Below, piece after piece: positions 8,537 to 16,614 of a stretch of DNA of 64,000 nt. The position numbers were made by a program, and so were the translations under genes. The stretch's first letter is position 1, and each line of letters starts with the position of its first letter. The stretch spans positions 106,186 to 170,185 of the forward strand of contig JAEUGY010000016.1 of NCBI GenBank assembly GCA_016794625.1, read 5' to 3'. This DNA is from Opitutaceae bacterium. Its GTDB lineage: Bacteria > Verrucomicrobiota > Verrucomicrobiia > Opitutales > Opitutaceae. The notes beneath the pieces were generated by a model. The model saw only the letters and a list, made by a program, of their open reading frames with translations. It was not told the DNA's origin and searched no databases.

Positions 8537-9310
8537 ATGCACACGCGAGGCGCAGTCCTGCTGGGCGGAGTCATCCTCGTCAAGGCGGCCGCTCTCGCGG
8601 GCCTGGCGGCGGGGCTCCCGTTTGCCTGGATGGCCGCAGTGTTTTTCGCGGCCGGCCTGCCCGCGGTGTATGCGCTGCTTGTGCCCGGCGCGCAGGGCCT
8701 CGGACCGGTGCGGACGTGCTTTGTGACGCCCCGCCGGGAAGTCTGGCTGACGATCGACGACGGACCCGATCCCGAGGATACCCCGCGCGTGCTCGATCTG
8801 CTCGACCGACATCGCGCGACGGCCACGTTTTTTGTCGTCGGCGAACGCGCCGCGCGACACCCCGGCCTCGTGTCGGACATCGTCCGCCGGGGGCATGAGG
8901 TGGCGCACCATACACACACGCACCCGGAAGCCACGTTTTGGTTCGCCACACCCGGACGCGTGGCGCGGGAGCTGGAGGACACGCTCCAGGCGTTGGCCCC
9001 GCTGGGCATCCGCCCGCGGTGGTTCCGGGCCCCGGTGGGCATCAAGAACCTCTTTCTGTGGGCGGCCACGGCGGCGCGGGGAATGGAGGTCGTGGGCTGG
9101 ACCGTGCGCAGCTGGGACTCGGTCGCCCGTGACCCCGAGGCGGTGGCGCGGACGGTGGTCCGCCGCGTGCAGCCCGGCTCCATTCTGCTCTTTCATGAAG
9201 GCCCGCGGTTGCGCCCGGCCATCCGCGTCGCGGCCCTCGACCGCACGCTCGCGGCCTTGGCCAAGGCCGGTTACACCTGCGTGCGGCCCGATCCGGGTGA
9301 CCTGAGGTGA
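8537..9310 (+). CDS. Polysaccharide deacetylase (NodB homology) family protein
   Basis: A 257-residue protein. ATG 8537 follows GAAGGG at a short distance. The N-terminus holds one or two membrane helices (residues 6-50). The NodB domain then shows LTIDDGPDPEDT (catalytic Asp pair 74-75), HHTHTHPE (metal-binding His125 and His129), RWFRAPVG and ILLFHEGP. These enzymes remove N- or O-acetyl groups from chitin-like or peptidoglycan sugars using a metal ion. Membrane anchoring and co-expression with the PAP2 gene suggest work on cell-envelope glycans; the exact substrate is unknown. Confidence 0.9.
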   Translation: MHTRGAVLLGGVILVKAAALAGLAAGLPFAWMAAVFFAAGLPAVYALLVPGAQGLGPVRTCFVTPRREVWLTIDDGPDPEDTPRVLDLLDRHRATATFFVVGERAARHPGLVSDIVRRGHEVAHHTHTHPEATFWFATPGRVARELEDTLQALAPLGIRPRWFRAPVGIKNLFLWAATAARGMEVVGWTVRSWDSVARDPEAVARTVVRRVQPGSILLFHEGPRLRPAIRVAALDRTLAALAKAGYTCVRPDPGDLR

Positions 9311-9871
9311 GGAAAAACGCCGACGGCGTGGCGCCCCCCAGAAGACCCCACCTCGATGGTAGGGCCGGCCCTCGCGGCCGCGCCTGCACCCTACGGGTGC
9401 CTTGGTGGAGGTGGCCTCGCTGAGGCCGCGACGGGACCCTCGGTCCCGCCTCCGTCCTCCGAATCGTTCACGCTGCGCCCATCCCCGCGGGGTCGGCGAC
9501 CCCACCTCCAACGGACAACGTCTGCGACGCGCAACCGGCGCCGACGGAGCGGCGCCCTCCAGGAGTGCACCCTGCGGATGCCCGGCTGTCCGCGACCCGT
9601 TGTAGGCGGCCTCGCTGAGGCCGCGACGGGACCCTCGGTCCCGCCCTCCGACCTCCGAAGGGTTTACGCGGCGCCCATCCCCGCGGGGTCGGCGACCCCA
9701 CCTCCAACGGACAACGTCTGCGACGCGCAACCGGCGCCGACGGAGCGGCGCCCTCCACGAGTGCACCCTGCGGATGCCCGGCTGTCCACGGCCCGTTGGA
9801 GGTGGCCTCGCTGAGGCCGCGGGTTCGGGCGCCGCGTGTACAAGACCGACGCACCCCGCGTATCCGGCGGG
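9311..9871 (+). repeat. Intergenic repeat block with a 196-bp tandem duplication
   Basis: No gene seen. Full copies of the ~112-bp hairpin element lie at 9402-9514 and 9598-9710, with a truncated third copy at 9794-9829. All have the same spacing: a 196-bp unit occurs twice and starts a third time. Between the copies lies a second module containing GGCGCCGACGGAGCGGCGCC. A short TAGGGCCGGCCCTCGCGGCC module sits at about 9360-9382. Confidence 0.9.
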
Positions 9872-10465
9872 TCAGGGCGCGATCTCCGGTCCGAGGTTCA
9901 GGCCGAAGAGCGGGTGGTGGGCAATGATCCAGAGGCCGATCAGGATGAGAACGAAGGGTCCGGCCTTGTTGCAGGCGTGGCTGATCCTTGGCCCCAGCGT
10001 CGGGTGACGGGTGGCCGACCACGCGAGGCCGCACCAGACCAGAGTGAGGAGGAGGAAGATGAGCCCCGTGATGACCTTTTCGAGGTCGGTCTGAATCGCG
10101 AAGGCCGGGATATAGACCCCGAGGTTATCGCCGCCGTTGGCCAGGGTGACTCCGGCGACGGCCCACCACCTGGTGACCAGGGGAGGGGCTTCCCTTTCCT
10201 TCGTGCGCAACAGCCACCGAAGTCCGATGACGAGGGGCACCACCCCGATCCACGGCAACCAGCCGTGCGGAACCGCGAGCGAGAGCCTGGCGGCGGTGTA
10301 GCTGATGGCGACCAGCGAGCCGATGCCGGCCAGCTGCCCCAAGGTCACCGCGATCGGCGTGCAGCCGGGCCGCGAGTAGAAAAGGCTGAGCAGCACAAGG
10401 TCATCGGCGTTGGTCGCGGCGAACAGAATCGCGGCCAGCAGGACGGTGTGCAGAGTCTCGGGCAT
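9872..10465 (-). CDS. CadD-family cation (cadmium) resistance transporter
   Basis: A 197-residue integral membrane protein with about five or six helices. It shows the CadD features ATNADDLVLLSLF near the N-terminus and NGGDNLGVYIPAFA in the middle; the paired acidic residues resemble those of LysE/CadD exporters. Relatives export cadmium or act on other cations or quaternary amines. No metal regulator lies beside it. Its 3' end abuts one repeat block and its 5' end another, so it is probably a single-gene unit. Confidence 0.82.
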   Translation of the reverse strand: MPETLHTVLLAAILFAATNADDLVLLSLFYSRPGCTPIAVTLGQLAGIGSLVAISYTAARLSLAVPHGWLPWIGVVPLVIGLRWLLRTKEREAPPLVTRWWAVAGVTLANGGDNLGVYIPAFAIQTDLEKVITGLIFLLLTLVWCGLAWSATRHPTLGPRISHACNKAGPFVLILIGLWIIAHHPLFGLNLGPEIAP

Positions 10466-10799
10466 CGGCCGGCGAGCCTGGCGCCCTCAGCCCCGCCGAG
10501 CCAGCTCCAACGGAGAAGGGGGGGACGCTGAACGCTGAATTTTTAACGCTGAAGTGGTTCGGCGGGATAGACCCCGTGCGCGTCCGTTGGAGGTGTGGTC
10601 GACGACCCCGCGGGGATGGGCGTCGCGTGAAGAATACGGAGGACGGAGGCGGGACCGGGGGGTCCCGTCGCGGCCTCGGCGAGGCCGCCTACACCGGGCA
10701 CCTGCAGCGGTACACACCACGGATGAAGAAACGCGTTCCGCGTTCCTCTACGGGGGGAATGCGGCTAAAGCCGCAGCCACGTTCCGATCCACCCATTCG
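10466..10799. repeat. Intergenic repeat block (inverted hairpin element)
   Basis: No gene seen. From left to right it holds an AACGCTGAA-type array (about 10522-10553, minus orientation) and a full hairpin element in reverse orientation (10584-10697). These are followed by GAAACGCGTTCCGCGTTCC (about 10727-10746), GCGGCTAAAGCCGC (about 10760-10775) and the beginning of an ATTCGTC-type array that runs into the next gene. Confidence 0.88.
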
Positions 10800-12056
10800 T
10801 CATTCGTCATTCCGCCCCCCGGGCGGTGCTATTTTGCCTTGGGGGGGATCCGGCACGTAGTAGGAGCCGAGGGCCTCGACGATCGCCACCCGGGCGGCGG
10901 CGGGGTCGATCATGCCGTTGTGGCGCCAGAGGATCCGGCCGCCTGGGGCGACGAGCACCGTGTGGGGCACCGGGCCGGGCCACTCGGGGTCCAGCGCGGC
11001 GGCGAGCGCGTCCTGCGGGGCGTCCTTGACCAGATAGTGGTTGGTCTTGCGGCCTTCCTTGTCGACCGTGGCCTGCGACCGCTTGGTCAGTCCGGCGCCC
11101 TGTCGTTGCAGGAACGCCTGCGCGCGGTCGGCGTGTTTCTCCTCGTCGAGACTGAGGGTGATGACCTCGAAGTTCCGCATGTCGTACTGTCGCGAAATCG
11201 CGACGATGTCCGGAAACTCGTCGACGCAAGGTGCGCACCAGGTGGCCCAGACATTGAAGAGTCGGTATTTATTGGTTGGATTCGCGCGGAGCGCGGCTAC
11301 CCCTTTGACGTCCGTCGTCTCCAGGACCACGGGGATCTTCGTCCACGCAAGCTCCATCGCCTGGTGCTTCGCCCGCTTTTCCCGCCATTTGGTCGAGCAA
11401 CCGTGCGGGGCCGTCAGCTCGACCGGAACGGGCCGTCCGGCGAGCAGGGCCTCGATCGCATTGCGGGCGTCCGGGTGTTTGACGGTGGAGTCGTCAAGGT
11501 AACGGGAATCGTCGAATCGTCCGGCGTACCGCAGCCGGCGCTCCTTGTCGAAAATGAAGACGTGCGGCGTGGCGAGGCAGCCATAGGCACGGGCGATCTG
11601 CTGGGTTTCCCCGTCATAAAGGTAGGGAAAATCCCAGCCATTCTTTTTGGCGTAGGGGATCATGTCCTCGAACGAGTCGGTGTATTCGCCGTAGCCGAGT
11701 TCGTCGATGCTGAGTCCGTCAGGGTGGTTCGGGTTGATCGCGACCAGCGTGAAACTGCGGTTGCGCAGATCGTTGCGGAGCGCCTTGAGCCGGTTTTCAA
11801 TGCCGTGCGAGGTCGGGCAGTGGTTGGAGGTGAACAACACCATCAGCACGTCGGGCCCGTCGAAGTCCTGCAGGCGATAGGTGCGGCCGTCGATGCCGGG
11901 CAGGCTGAAGTCGGGCGCCCGGTCGCCGATCGCGAGCTTGCGCAGGGTCGGGGGGTGGCCGGATTTGTCGAGCAGGGGGACCTCCGCGGCGCGCAGTGGG
12001 ACCGTGGCGGAGGCGAGGATCAACGTGGCAACCAGAAGAGAAAATCGCGTGACCAT
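10800..12056 (-). CDS. Secreted protein with two thioredoxin-fold domains (redoxin family)
   Basis: A 418-residue protein from ATG at 12056 with a signal peptide (RFSLLVATLILASATVPLRA). The first domain is AhpC/redoxin-like: IGDRAPDFSLPGIDGRTYRL, then FTSNHCPTSHG with a single Cys at the peroxidatic-type position, and LATPHVFIFD. The second is TlpA/thioredoxin-like with WATWCAPCVDEFPD and a CxxC redox pair. Such double-fold proteins probably handle periplasmic thiol redox or peroxide reduction; the division of labour is inferred. The last eight residues (PPGGRNDE) and the stop are encoded by the ATTCGTCATTCGTCATT repeat. The fructokinase-like gene is divergent, 211 bases away. Confidence 0.85.
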   Translation of the reverse strand: MVTRFSLLVATLILASATVPLRAAEVPLLDKSGHPPTLRKLAIGDRAPDFSLPGIDGRTYRLQDFDGPDVLMVLFTSNHCPTSHGIENRLKALRNDLRNRSFTLVAINPNHPDGLSIDELGYGEYTDSFEDMIPYAKKNGWDFPYLYDGETQQIARAYGCLATPHVFIFDKERRLRYAGRFDDSRYLDDSTVKHPDARNAIEALLAGRPVPVELTAPHGCSTKWREKRAKHQAMELAWTKIPVVLETTDVKGVAALRANPTNKYRLFNVWATWCAPCVDEFPDIVAISRQYDMRNFEVITLSLDEEKHADRAQAFLQRQGAGLTKRSQATVDKEGRKTNHYLVKDAPQDALAAALDPEWPGPVPHTVLVAPGGRILWRHNGMIDPAAARVAIVEALGSYYVPDPPQGKIAPPGGRNDE

Positions 12057-12267
12057 GGGGAAGGAAGGGTTCAGGGCTTCACCGGTTCGGGGTGAGGGTG
12101 GGGCTGGCCGGGCAGGCACGATAGGCGGGAGGTCGGCGTTGGCAAGCGAGGGAGGCGGGAGTAACGGGTGAAAACGAGGTTGTCCCGGACGGGTGGTGCT
12201 GTCCTCGTGGTGCCGACCCGCCCCCATCCGGGTTGGCCGGAGGCTGCGGGTGAACCATCGCTCGACC

Positions 12268-13158
12268 ATGTCCCTTTCCCTGCCCCCCGCCTCCGGACCG
12301 GTGCTTTGCTTTGGCGAAATGCTCTGGGACCTGCTGCCGCACGGGGCGTTTCCAGGCGGAGCTCCCTTCAATGTGGCCTGCCATCTTCAGCAGCTGGGGG
12401 TGCCGGTGGTGCCAGTGTCGGCGGTGGGTCGTGACCCGCGGGGCGACCAGCTGCTCGCGCTGGTGGAGGGTCGCGGCATTCCGGCGATTGGCATCACCCG
12501 TCTGGCCGACGCCCCGACGGGCACGGTCCGGGCGGAACTGACTCCGTCGGGGGACGCCCGCTACACCATCGCCACCGGGGTGGCCTGGGATCGCATTCCG
12601 GTGGAAGGCGCGGTGGCGGCGCTCGCTCCCCAGGCGCGCGCGCTTGTCTTTGGTTCGCTGGCCCTGCGCTCGCCCGAAAACCAGCGCACGTTCACCCGCT
12701 TGGCGGCGACGGTGCCGACCTCGGCCTGGCGGGTCTTCGACGTCAACCTGCGCGCACCGTTTGATGACCTGGCCCGGGTGCGGCGCTACGCCCCGCTGGC
12801 CAATCTGCTCAAGCTCAACGCCGCCGAGGCCGCACGCCTCGCGCGGGGAGCGTCCGAAGAGCCGGGTTACGAGGAACACGATGCCCGCCAGCTGGCGGCG
12901 GAGACCGGCGTGCCGTTCATCTGTGTCACCGCCGGTGCGCGGGGCGCCGGCTTGTTGCGCGCCGGAATCTGGACCTGGGAGCCCGGCCGGCCGGTCCAGG
13001 TGGTGGATACGGTGGGTGCGGGCGACGCGTTTCTGGCCAAGTTTCTGTCGGGCCTGCTGGGCGGAGGGGTCGCCGACGCCGAACTCCTCGCCGCCGCGTG
13101 CCGTCGCGGTGAGTGGGTGGCGTCCAAGGCGGGCGCATGCCCGGACGAGGAGAGGTGA
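12268..13158 (+). CDS. PfkB-family sugar kinase (fructokinase-like)
   Basis: A 296-residue protein; ATG 12268 leads directly into LCFGEMLWDLLPHGAFPGGA. PfkB signatures are present: GGAPFNVACHLQQLG (sugar-binding side), FDVNLRAPF in the middle, and VDTVGAGDAFLAKFLSGL with the catalytic Asp of GAGD. The short lid and the GE.LWD...G start resemble bacterial fructokinases, which phosphorylate fructose with ATP in the cytoplasm. Convergent with the FKBP gene, 40 bases apart. Other sugars are possible. Confidence 0.88.
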   Translation: MSLSLPPASGPVLCFGEMLWDLLPHGAFPGGAPFNVACHLQQLGVPVVPVSAVGRDPRGDQLLALVEGRGIPAIGITRLADAPTGTVRAELTPSGDARYTIATGVAWDRIPVEGAVAALAPQARALVFGSLALRSPENQRTFTRLAATVPTSAWRVFDVNLRAPFDDLARVRRYAPLANLLKLNAAEAARLARGASEEPGYEEHDARQLAAETGVPFICVTAGARGAGLLRAGIWTWEPGRPVQVVDTVGAGDAFLAKFLSGLLGGGVADAELLAAACRRGEWVASKAGACPDEER

Positions 13159-13198
13159 AGGAGGACCGGACCGCTCCGCCGGCCGTTCTCCCCTGCGC

Positions 13199-13762
13199 TC
13201 AGTCCACGATCGCCACCAGACTGACGTCAAAGATCAGTCCGGAGCCGGGGGGCAGGCCGGCGACCGGCCGGTTGCCATAGCCCAGGGAGGGAGGCACCAG
13301 CAGTTCGATTCTGCCCCCGGGGCGGAGGAGCTGGACTCCGGCGCTCATGCCGGGCACGAGACGATCGAGGCGAAACTCAACCGGGTTCGGGGTGCGGTCG
13401 AACTCCTGTCCGTCTTTGGTCCGTCCGACGTAGCGGATGCGCACCGTGGTCGACGGCCCGGGCGTCTTGCCTTCTCCGGGTGCGAGGATCCGGAATCCCA
13501 GCCCGGTGGAACGGAACTCGAATCCCGGCTGGTCGGCGATGCTGCCAAACAAGGCCCGTCGTCGGGCCTGCTGCGCCTCCGCCGTCTGTTTCGCCTCGGC
13601 TTCCGCCGTCTCCCGGGCCTGCCGCGCATCGGCGGGCCGCTTGACGCCGAACCACCAGACGAGGCCGGCCAGCACCACCGCGGCCACGCAACCGAACAAG
13701 ACCCCTGGCGAGAGCGCGCCGCGCGACCCGCGTGTACTCAACGGGACGTGCGGGGCGCTCAT
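13199..13762 (-). CDS. Membrane-anchored FKBP-type peptidyl-prolyl isomerase
   Basis: A 187-residue protein from ATG 13762; the longer open frame upstream overlaps the AAA ATPase gene and is not used. One transmembrane helix (GVLFGCVAAVVLAGLVWWFG) is followed by a short coiled coil (about residues 46-70) and an FKBP domain: VRIRYVGRTKDGQEFDRT, then LRPGGRIELLVPPSLGYG and GSGLIFDVSLV. It should speed prolyl isomerisation in the periplasm. It begins 22 bases after the AAA ATPase stop and is the last gene of the PspA operon, so a role in folding envelope proteins during stress is inferred. Confidence 0.88.
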   Translation of the reverse strand: MSAPHVPLSTRGSRGALSPGVLFGCVAAVVLAGLVWWFGVKRPADARQARETAEAEAKQTAEAQQARRRALFGSIADQPGFEFRSTGLGFRILAPGEGKTPGPSTTVRIRYVGRTKDGQEFDRTPNPVEFRLDRLVPGMSAGVQLLRPGGRIELLVPPSLGYGNRPVAGLPPGSGLIFDVSLVAIVD

Positions 13763-13784
13763 GGATCTGAAGTGAAGTGACGAC

Positions 13785-15560
13785 TCAGCGCGCGATGCCG
13801 AGCCGGGCGGCCGCCGCGGTGAGTTCTTCGCGGGATGCCGTCTGATACTTCTCCGGCAGAAACCGTCGGTCGGAACAGGCGAGCACCGCGGCGAGTTCCT
13901 GGAAGGTGACGAGGCGCGGATCGAGCGGATCGATGAAGGAATCGACGGCACCCTGCACGTCCTCGAGCCGGACATCGTCATCCCGTTTCGCCAGCACCGC
14001 CCGCTCCTTGGCCCGGATGAGGATCGCCTCCACGTCGCTTCCGGTGAGGGGCCGAGTGCCCAATTCGGTTCGCGCATAACCCAGCGTCGCTTCGCCCAAA
14101 GTGATTTTCTTGACCCGGGCAATGACGGTGAAGAGTTCCACCACCTCATCGGGCGACTGCGCGGCAAAGAGCGGCACACACAGACCGAACCGGCCCTGCC
14201 GCTTGAGGTCGATGGCCATGAGGTCGGGCCGCGAGGTCATCGCGATCCATAACTCGCGACCCCGGAGCGAGGAGTCGCCGAGGTGGGCGGCGAAGGCCGC
14301 AAAGACCCGCGATGAAATGCCGCTGTCACCATCGGAGGACCGGTTGCCGAACACCGCGTCGGCTTCGTCGACCACCACAATGACCGGCCCGAGGGCGCGG
14401 ATCGTCATGAGAATGCGCGCCTGCTGGCGCTCCGTTTCGCCGACCCACTTGGAGCGGAACTCTCCGATCTCGAGCACGGGCAGTCCGCACTCGCTCGCAA
14501 AACAGTCGATCAGGAAGGACTTGCCTACACCGATGCGCCCCGGCACGAGCACGCCGCGCTCGAGCACATCGTCCTTCTGGTGCTTGATCAGCCACGCCAG
14601 TTCCCGCAGCCGCGCCTTGGCCGCGGTATGGGTGGCCACCTGGTCGAGGCTCACTCCAGGGCGCGGGTCCTTGAAGCGGACGAGGCCCTGGCAGTATTCT
14701 TCGATCAAGCGGCGCTTGCCGGCACTGAGCCGCTCCGAGGTCAACTTTTCACCGGTGCGCTTGGCGGTCATGACCAGCTGCTCGACCTGCAACAGCGACA
14801 ATCCGGACGTGCGGCGCGCGAGGTCGTCGACGCTGAACTCGGTGGCCTCGGCGAGTTTCATATCGCTGCCCGGCCGGTCGAACCAACCGGAGCCAATGAA
14901 CTGTCGCCGCGCCGCGAGATCGGGCAGCGCGATACGCACGCTGGCGACATGCGGATTGCGGGTCAGGTCCCCGTGCAATTCCGACAAGGTCTCTGTCACC
15001 AACACCACGCCGATGTCACCCAGCTGCAGCTCCGGAGCGGAGGCCCACTTCATCAGCGTGACCAGCGCGCGCCGTTCATCGACGCTCGCGCCTGACTCTT
15101 CCGAGGCCGGCACGATCTTTTCCGGGAAGGTGACCACCAGCGTCACCCCCCGCTCCGTGCCTCGTTCTTCCGCGGCGCGCAGAAAGTAGCGTCGCAGCAG
15201 CGGTGCCAGCTGGAGAAAGTCGCGCGGCGGTCCCTCTTGGTGGTAAGCGGTGTTTTCCACCTCGTCGAAGATCCGCAGCCACTCGAAGAACCGCTGCTGC
15301 ATGGCGGCGTTGCCGAACGTCAGCCCCTCGCCCAGATCGTAGTAGAGCAGCATGCCGCGACCGGCGAAAAGCCGGCGGGTGAGGAACGACTGCAGCGAGA
15401 CATACTCCGGTTTGTCGCCCAGCGTCACCGGGAAGAGCTCAAAGATATTGCCGTGGAGCAGCAGGAGGCTGTGCGAGCCACTGTTCCAGAGCCGCGCCAG
15501 TTCGGCAGCCCAGGGGGGAAGAGGGGCTCGGGTCGGGGCGGCGGGGGGGACGGTGGACAT
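13785..15560 (-). CDS. AAA+ ATPase, Ycf46-like layout, of the PspA operon
   Basis: A 591-residue protein. The N-terminal ~280 residues look like a degenerate AAA module (HSLLLLHGN, VTLVVTFPEKIVP, IGVVLVTETLSEL) without a usable P-loop. The C-terminal module is complete: Walker A GRIGVGKS (341-348), SKWVGETE pore-loop region (370-377), Walker B VIVVVDEAD (393-401), sensor MTSRPD and an arginine-finger-like RQGRF. A helical C-terminal lid and extra domain follow. This inactive-plus-active layout recalls Ycf46-type ATPases. The gene is 63 bases after the coiled-coil gene and 22 before the FKBP gene. It may remodel PspA polymers or its membrane partner; that is inference. Confidence 0.85.
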   Translation of the reverse strand: MSTVPPAAPTRAPLPPWAAELARLWNSGSHSLLLLHGNIFELFPVTLGDKPEYVSLQSFLTRRLFAGRGMLLYYDLGEGLTFGNAAMQQRFFEWLRIFDEVENTAYHQEGPPRDFLQLAPLLRRYFLRAAEERGTERGVTLVVTFPEKIVPASEESGASVDERRALVTLMKWASAPELQLGDIGVVLVTETLSELHGDLTRNPHVASVRIALPDLAARRQFIGSGWFDRPGSDMKLAEATEFSVDDLARRTSGLSLLQVEQLVMTAKRTGEKLTSERLSAGKRRLIEEYCQGLVRFKDPRPGVSLDQVATHTAAKARLRELAWLIKHQKDDVLERGVLVPGRIGVGKSFLIDCFASECGLPVLEIGEFRSKWVGETERQQARILMTIRALGPVIVVVDEADAVFGNRSSDGDSGISSRVFAAFAAHLGDSSLRGRELWIAMTSRPDLMAIDLKRQGRFGLCVPLFAAQSPDEVVELFTVIARVKKITLGEATLGYARTELGTRPLTGSDVEAILIRAKERAVLAKRDDDVRLEDVQGAVDSFIDPLDPRLVTFQELAAVLACSDRRFLPEKYQTASREELTAAAARLGIAR

Positions 15561-15623
15561 GGGAGGAGGCGGGGCGGAAAATCCGAATGACGAATGACCA
15601 GTGGCCAGGGGCCACGGGTGGTC

Positions 15624-16562
15624 CTACTGGCGTTGGGGGGGGGCGGTGCGTTGGGGGGTGGGGGATGGGGTGGGGGTGGCGCTGGGGACCAGGCGGACGG
15701 GGAGGTCGGGCAGCTCGCGGGTGACGGACTGGTATTCATCCAGCTCCGACAACCACCGGTTGGTGGCGGAGAGGTGCTCGATGCTGGTGTCAATCCGGGC
15801 GCTGAGGGCGTCGGAGTTCTTGGCGGCGATGGCGTCGGCGCGGATCAGCTTTACCTGTTCGACCAGGCGCTCCTGCTCCGAGCGGACCAGGTCGTGGTTG
15901 GCCTGGGCTTGCTCAATCCGGGCCAGGCGTTGCCGCAGCGTGGCGGCGCGTTCGAGGCGCGAGGTGAGCAGCCGTTGTTTCGACTCCAGCAGCGGCGAGC
16001 CCGGCTGGGTGGTTTTGAGGGTTTCGATTTCCCGGGCCAGCACGTCGGTCTCCGCAGAAATCGATGCGGCCAGCGCCGGGACCTGTTCCTTGCGCTCGGT
16101 TTCCAGGTAGACCTCGAGCGATTGCTCGACCGAGAGCATGCGCAGGTAGGTCCAGAGCAACTCATCGAGTTTTCGCAGCGGGGTGGGGAGAGAGAGTCCG
16201 GTCGCACGCTGCATCTCGCCCGAGGCGCGTTCGATGTCCTGGCAGACCGAGCCCAGTTGCGACAACCGCGTGCGGCGGGCCGGTGACAGGGCGGCGGAGA
16301 GCCGTTCATGCTCCTTCTGAAAAGCCACCAGCTGGGCCGCGGCCTCCTGCTCGCGAATCGCATCCTGTTTCGCGGTGACGGAGCGCCGGAAAAACGGCAG
16401 GTCCGGTCCGAAGACCAGCCCCACCGCATACAACGTGGCTCCGGCCAGCAGACCGAGCGGCTGGCCGCTGGCAAAGCCCAGGCCGACCGTCAGCAGCGCC
16501 AGCCACAGGTGGTGGCGGCTGGTCCAGAAGAGACGGCGGTAGTTGGGCGGCGAGTCGCTCAC
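15624..16562 (-). CDS. Two-TM coiled-coil protein of the PspA operon
   Basis: A 312-residue protein, family not recognised. After a short N-tail come two close transmembrane helices (LWLALLTVGLGFASG and LGLLAGATLYAVGLVFG, about residues 18-52). A long, strongly heptad-like helical region rich in Glu, Arg, Leu and Gln follows (about 60-285), then a Pro/Thr-rich tail. The layout resembles XpaC-like membrane proteins encoded with envelope-stress genes elsewhere, but no sequence identity is claimed. It lies between the substrate-binding/OmpA gene (52 bases) and the AAA gene (63 bases). It may be the membrane receptor that links PspA to the ATPase (inference). Confidence 0.7.
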   Translation of the reverse strand: MSDSPPNYRRLFWTSRHHLWLALLTVGLGFASGQPLGLLAGATLYAVGLVFGPDLPFFRRSVTAKQDAIREQEAAAQLVAFQKEHERLSAALSPARRTRLSQLGSVCQDIERASGEMQRATGLSLPTPLRKLDELLWTYLRMLSVEQSLEVYLETERKEQVPALAASISAETDVLAREIETLKTTQPGSPLLESKQRLLTSRLERAATLRQRLARIEQAQANHDLVRSEQERLVEQVKLIRADAIAAKNSDALSARIDTSIEHLSATNRWLSELDEYQSVTRELPDLPVRLVPSATPTPSPTPQRTAPPQRQ

Positions 16563-16614
16563 GCAGACAGCGATAGAGAAACCCGCACGGAAGACAACGC
16601 CGCCGGCGGAGCCA

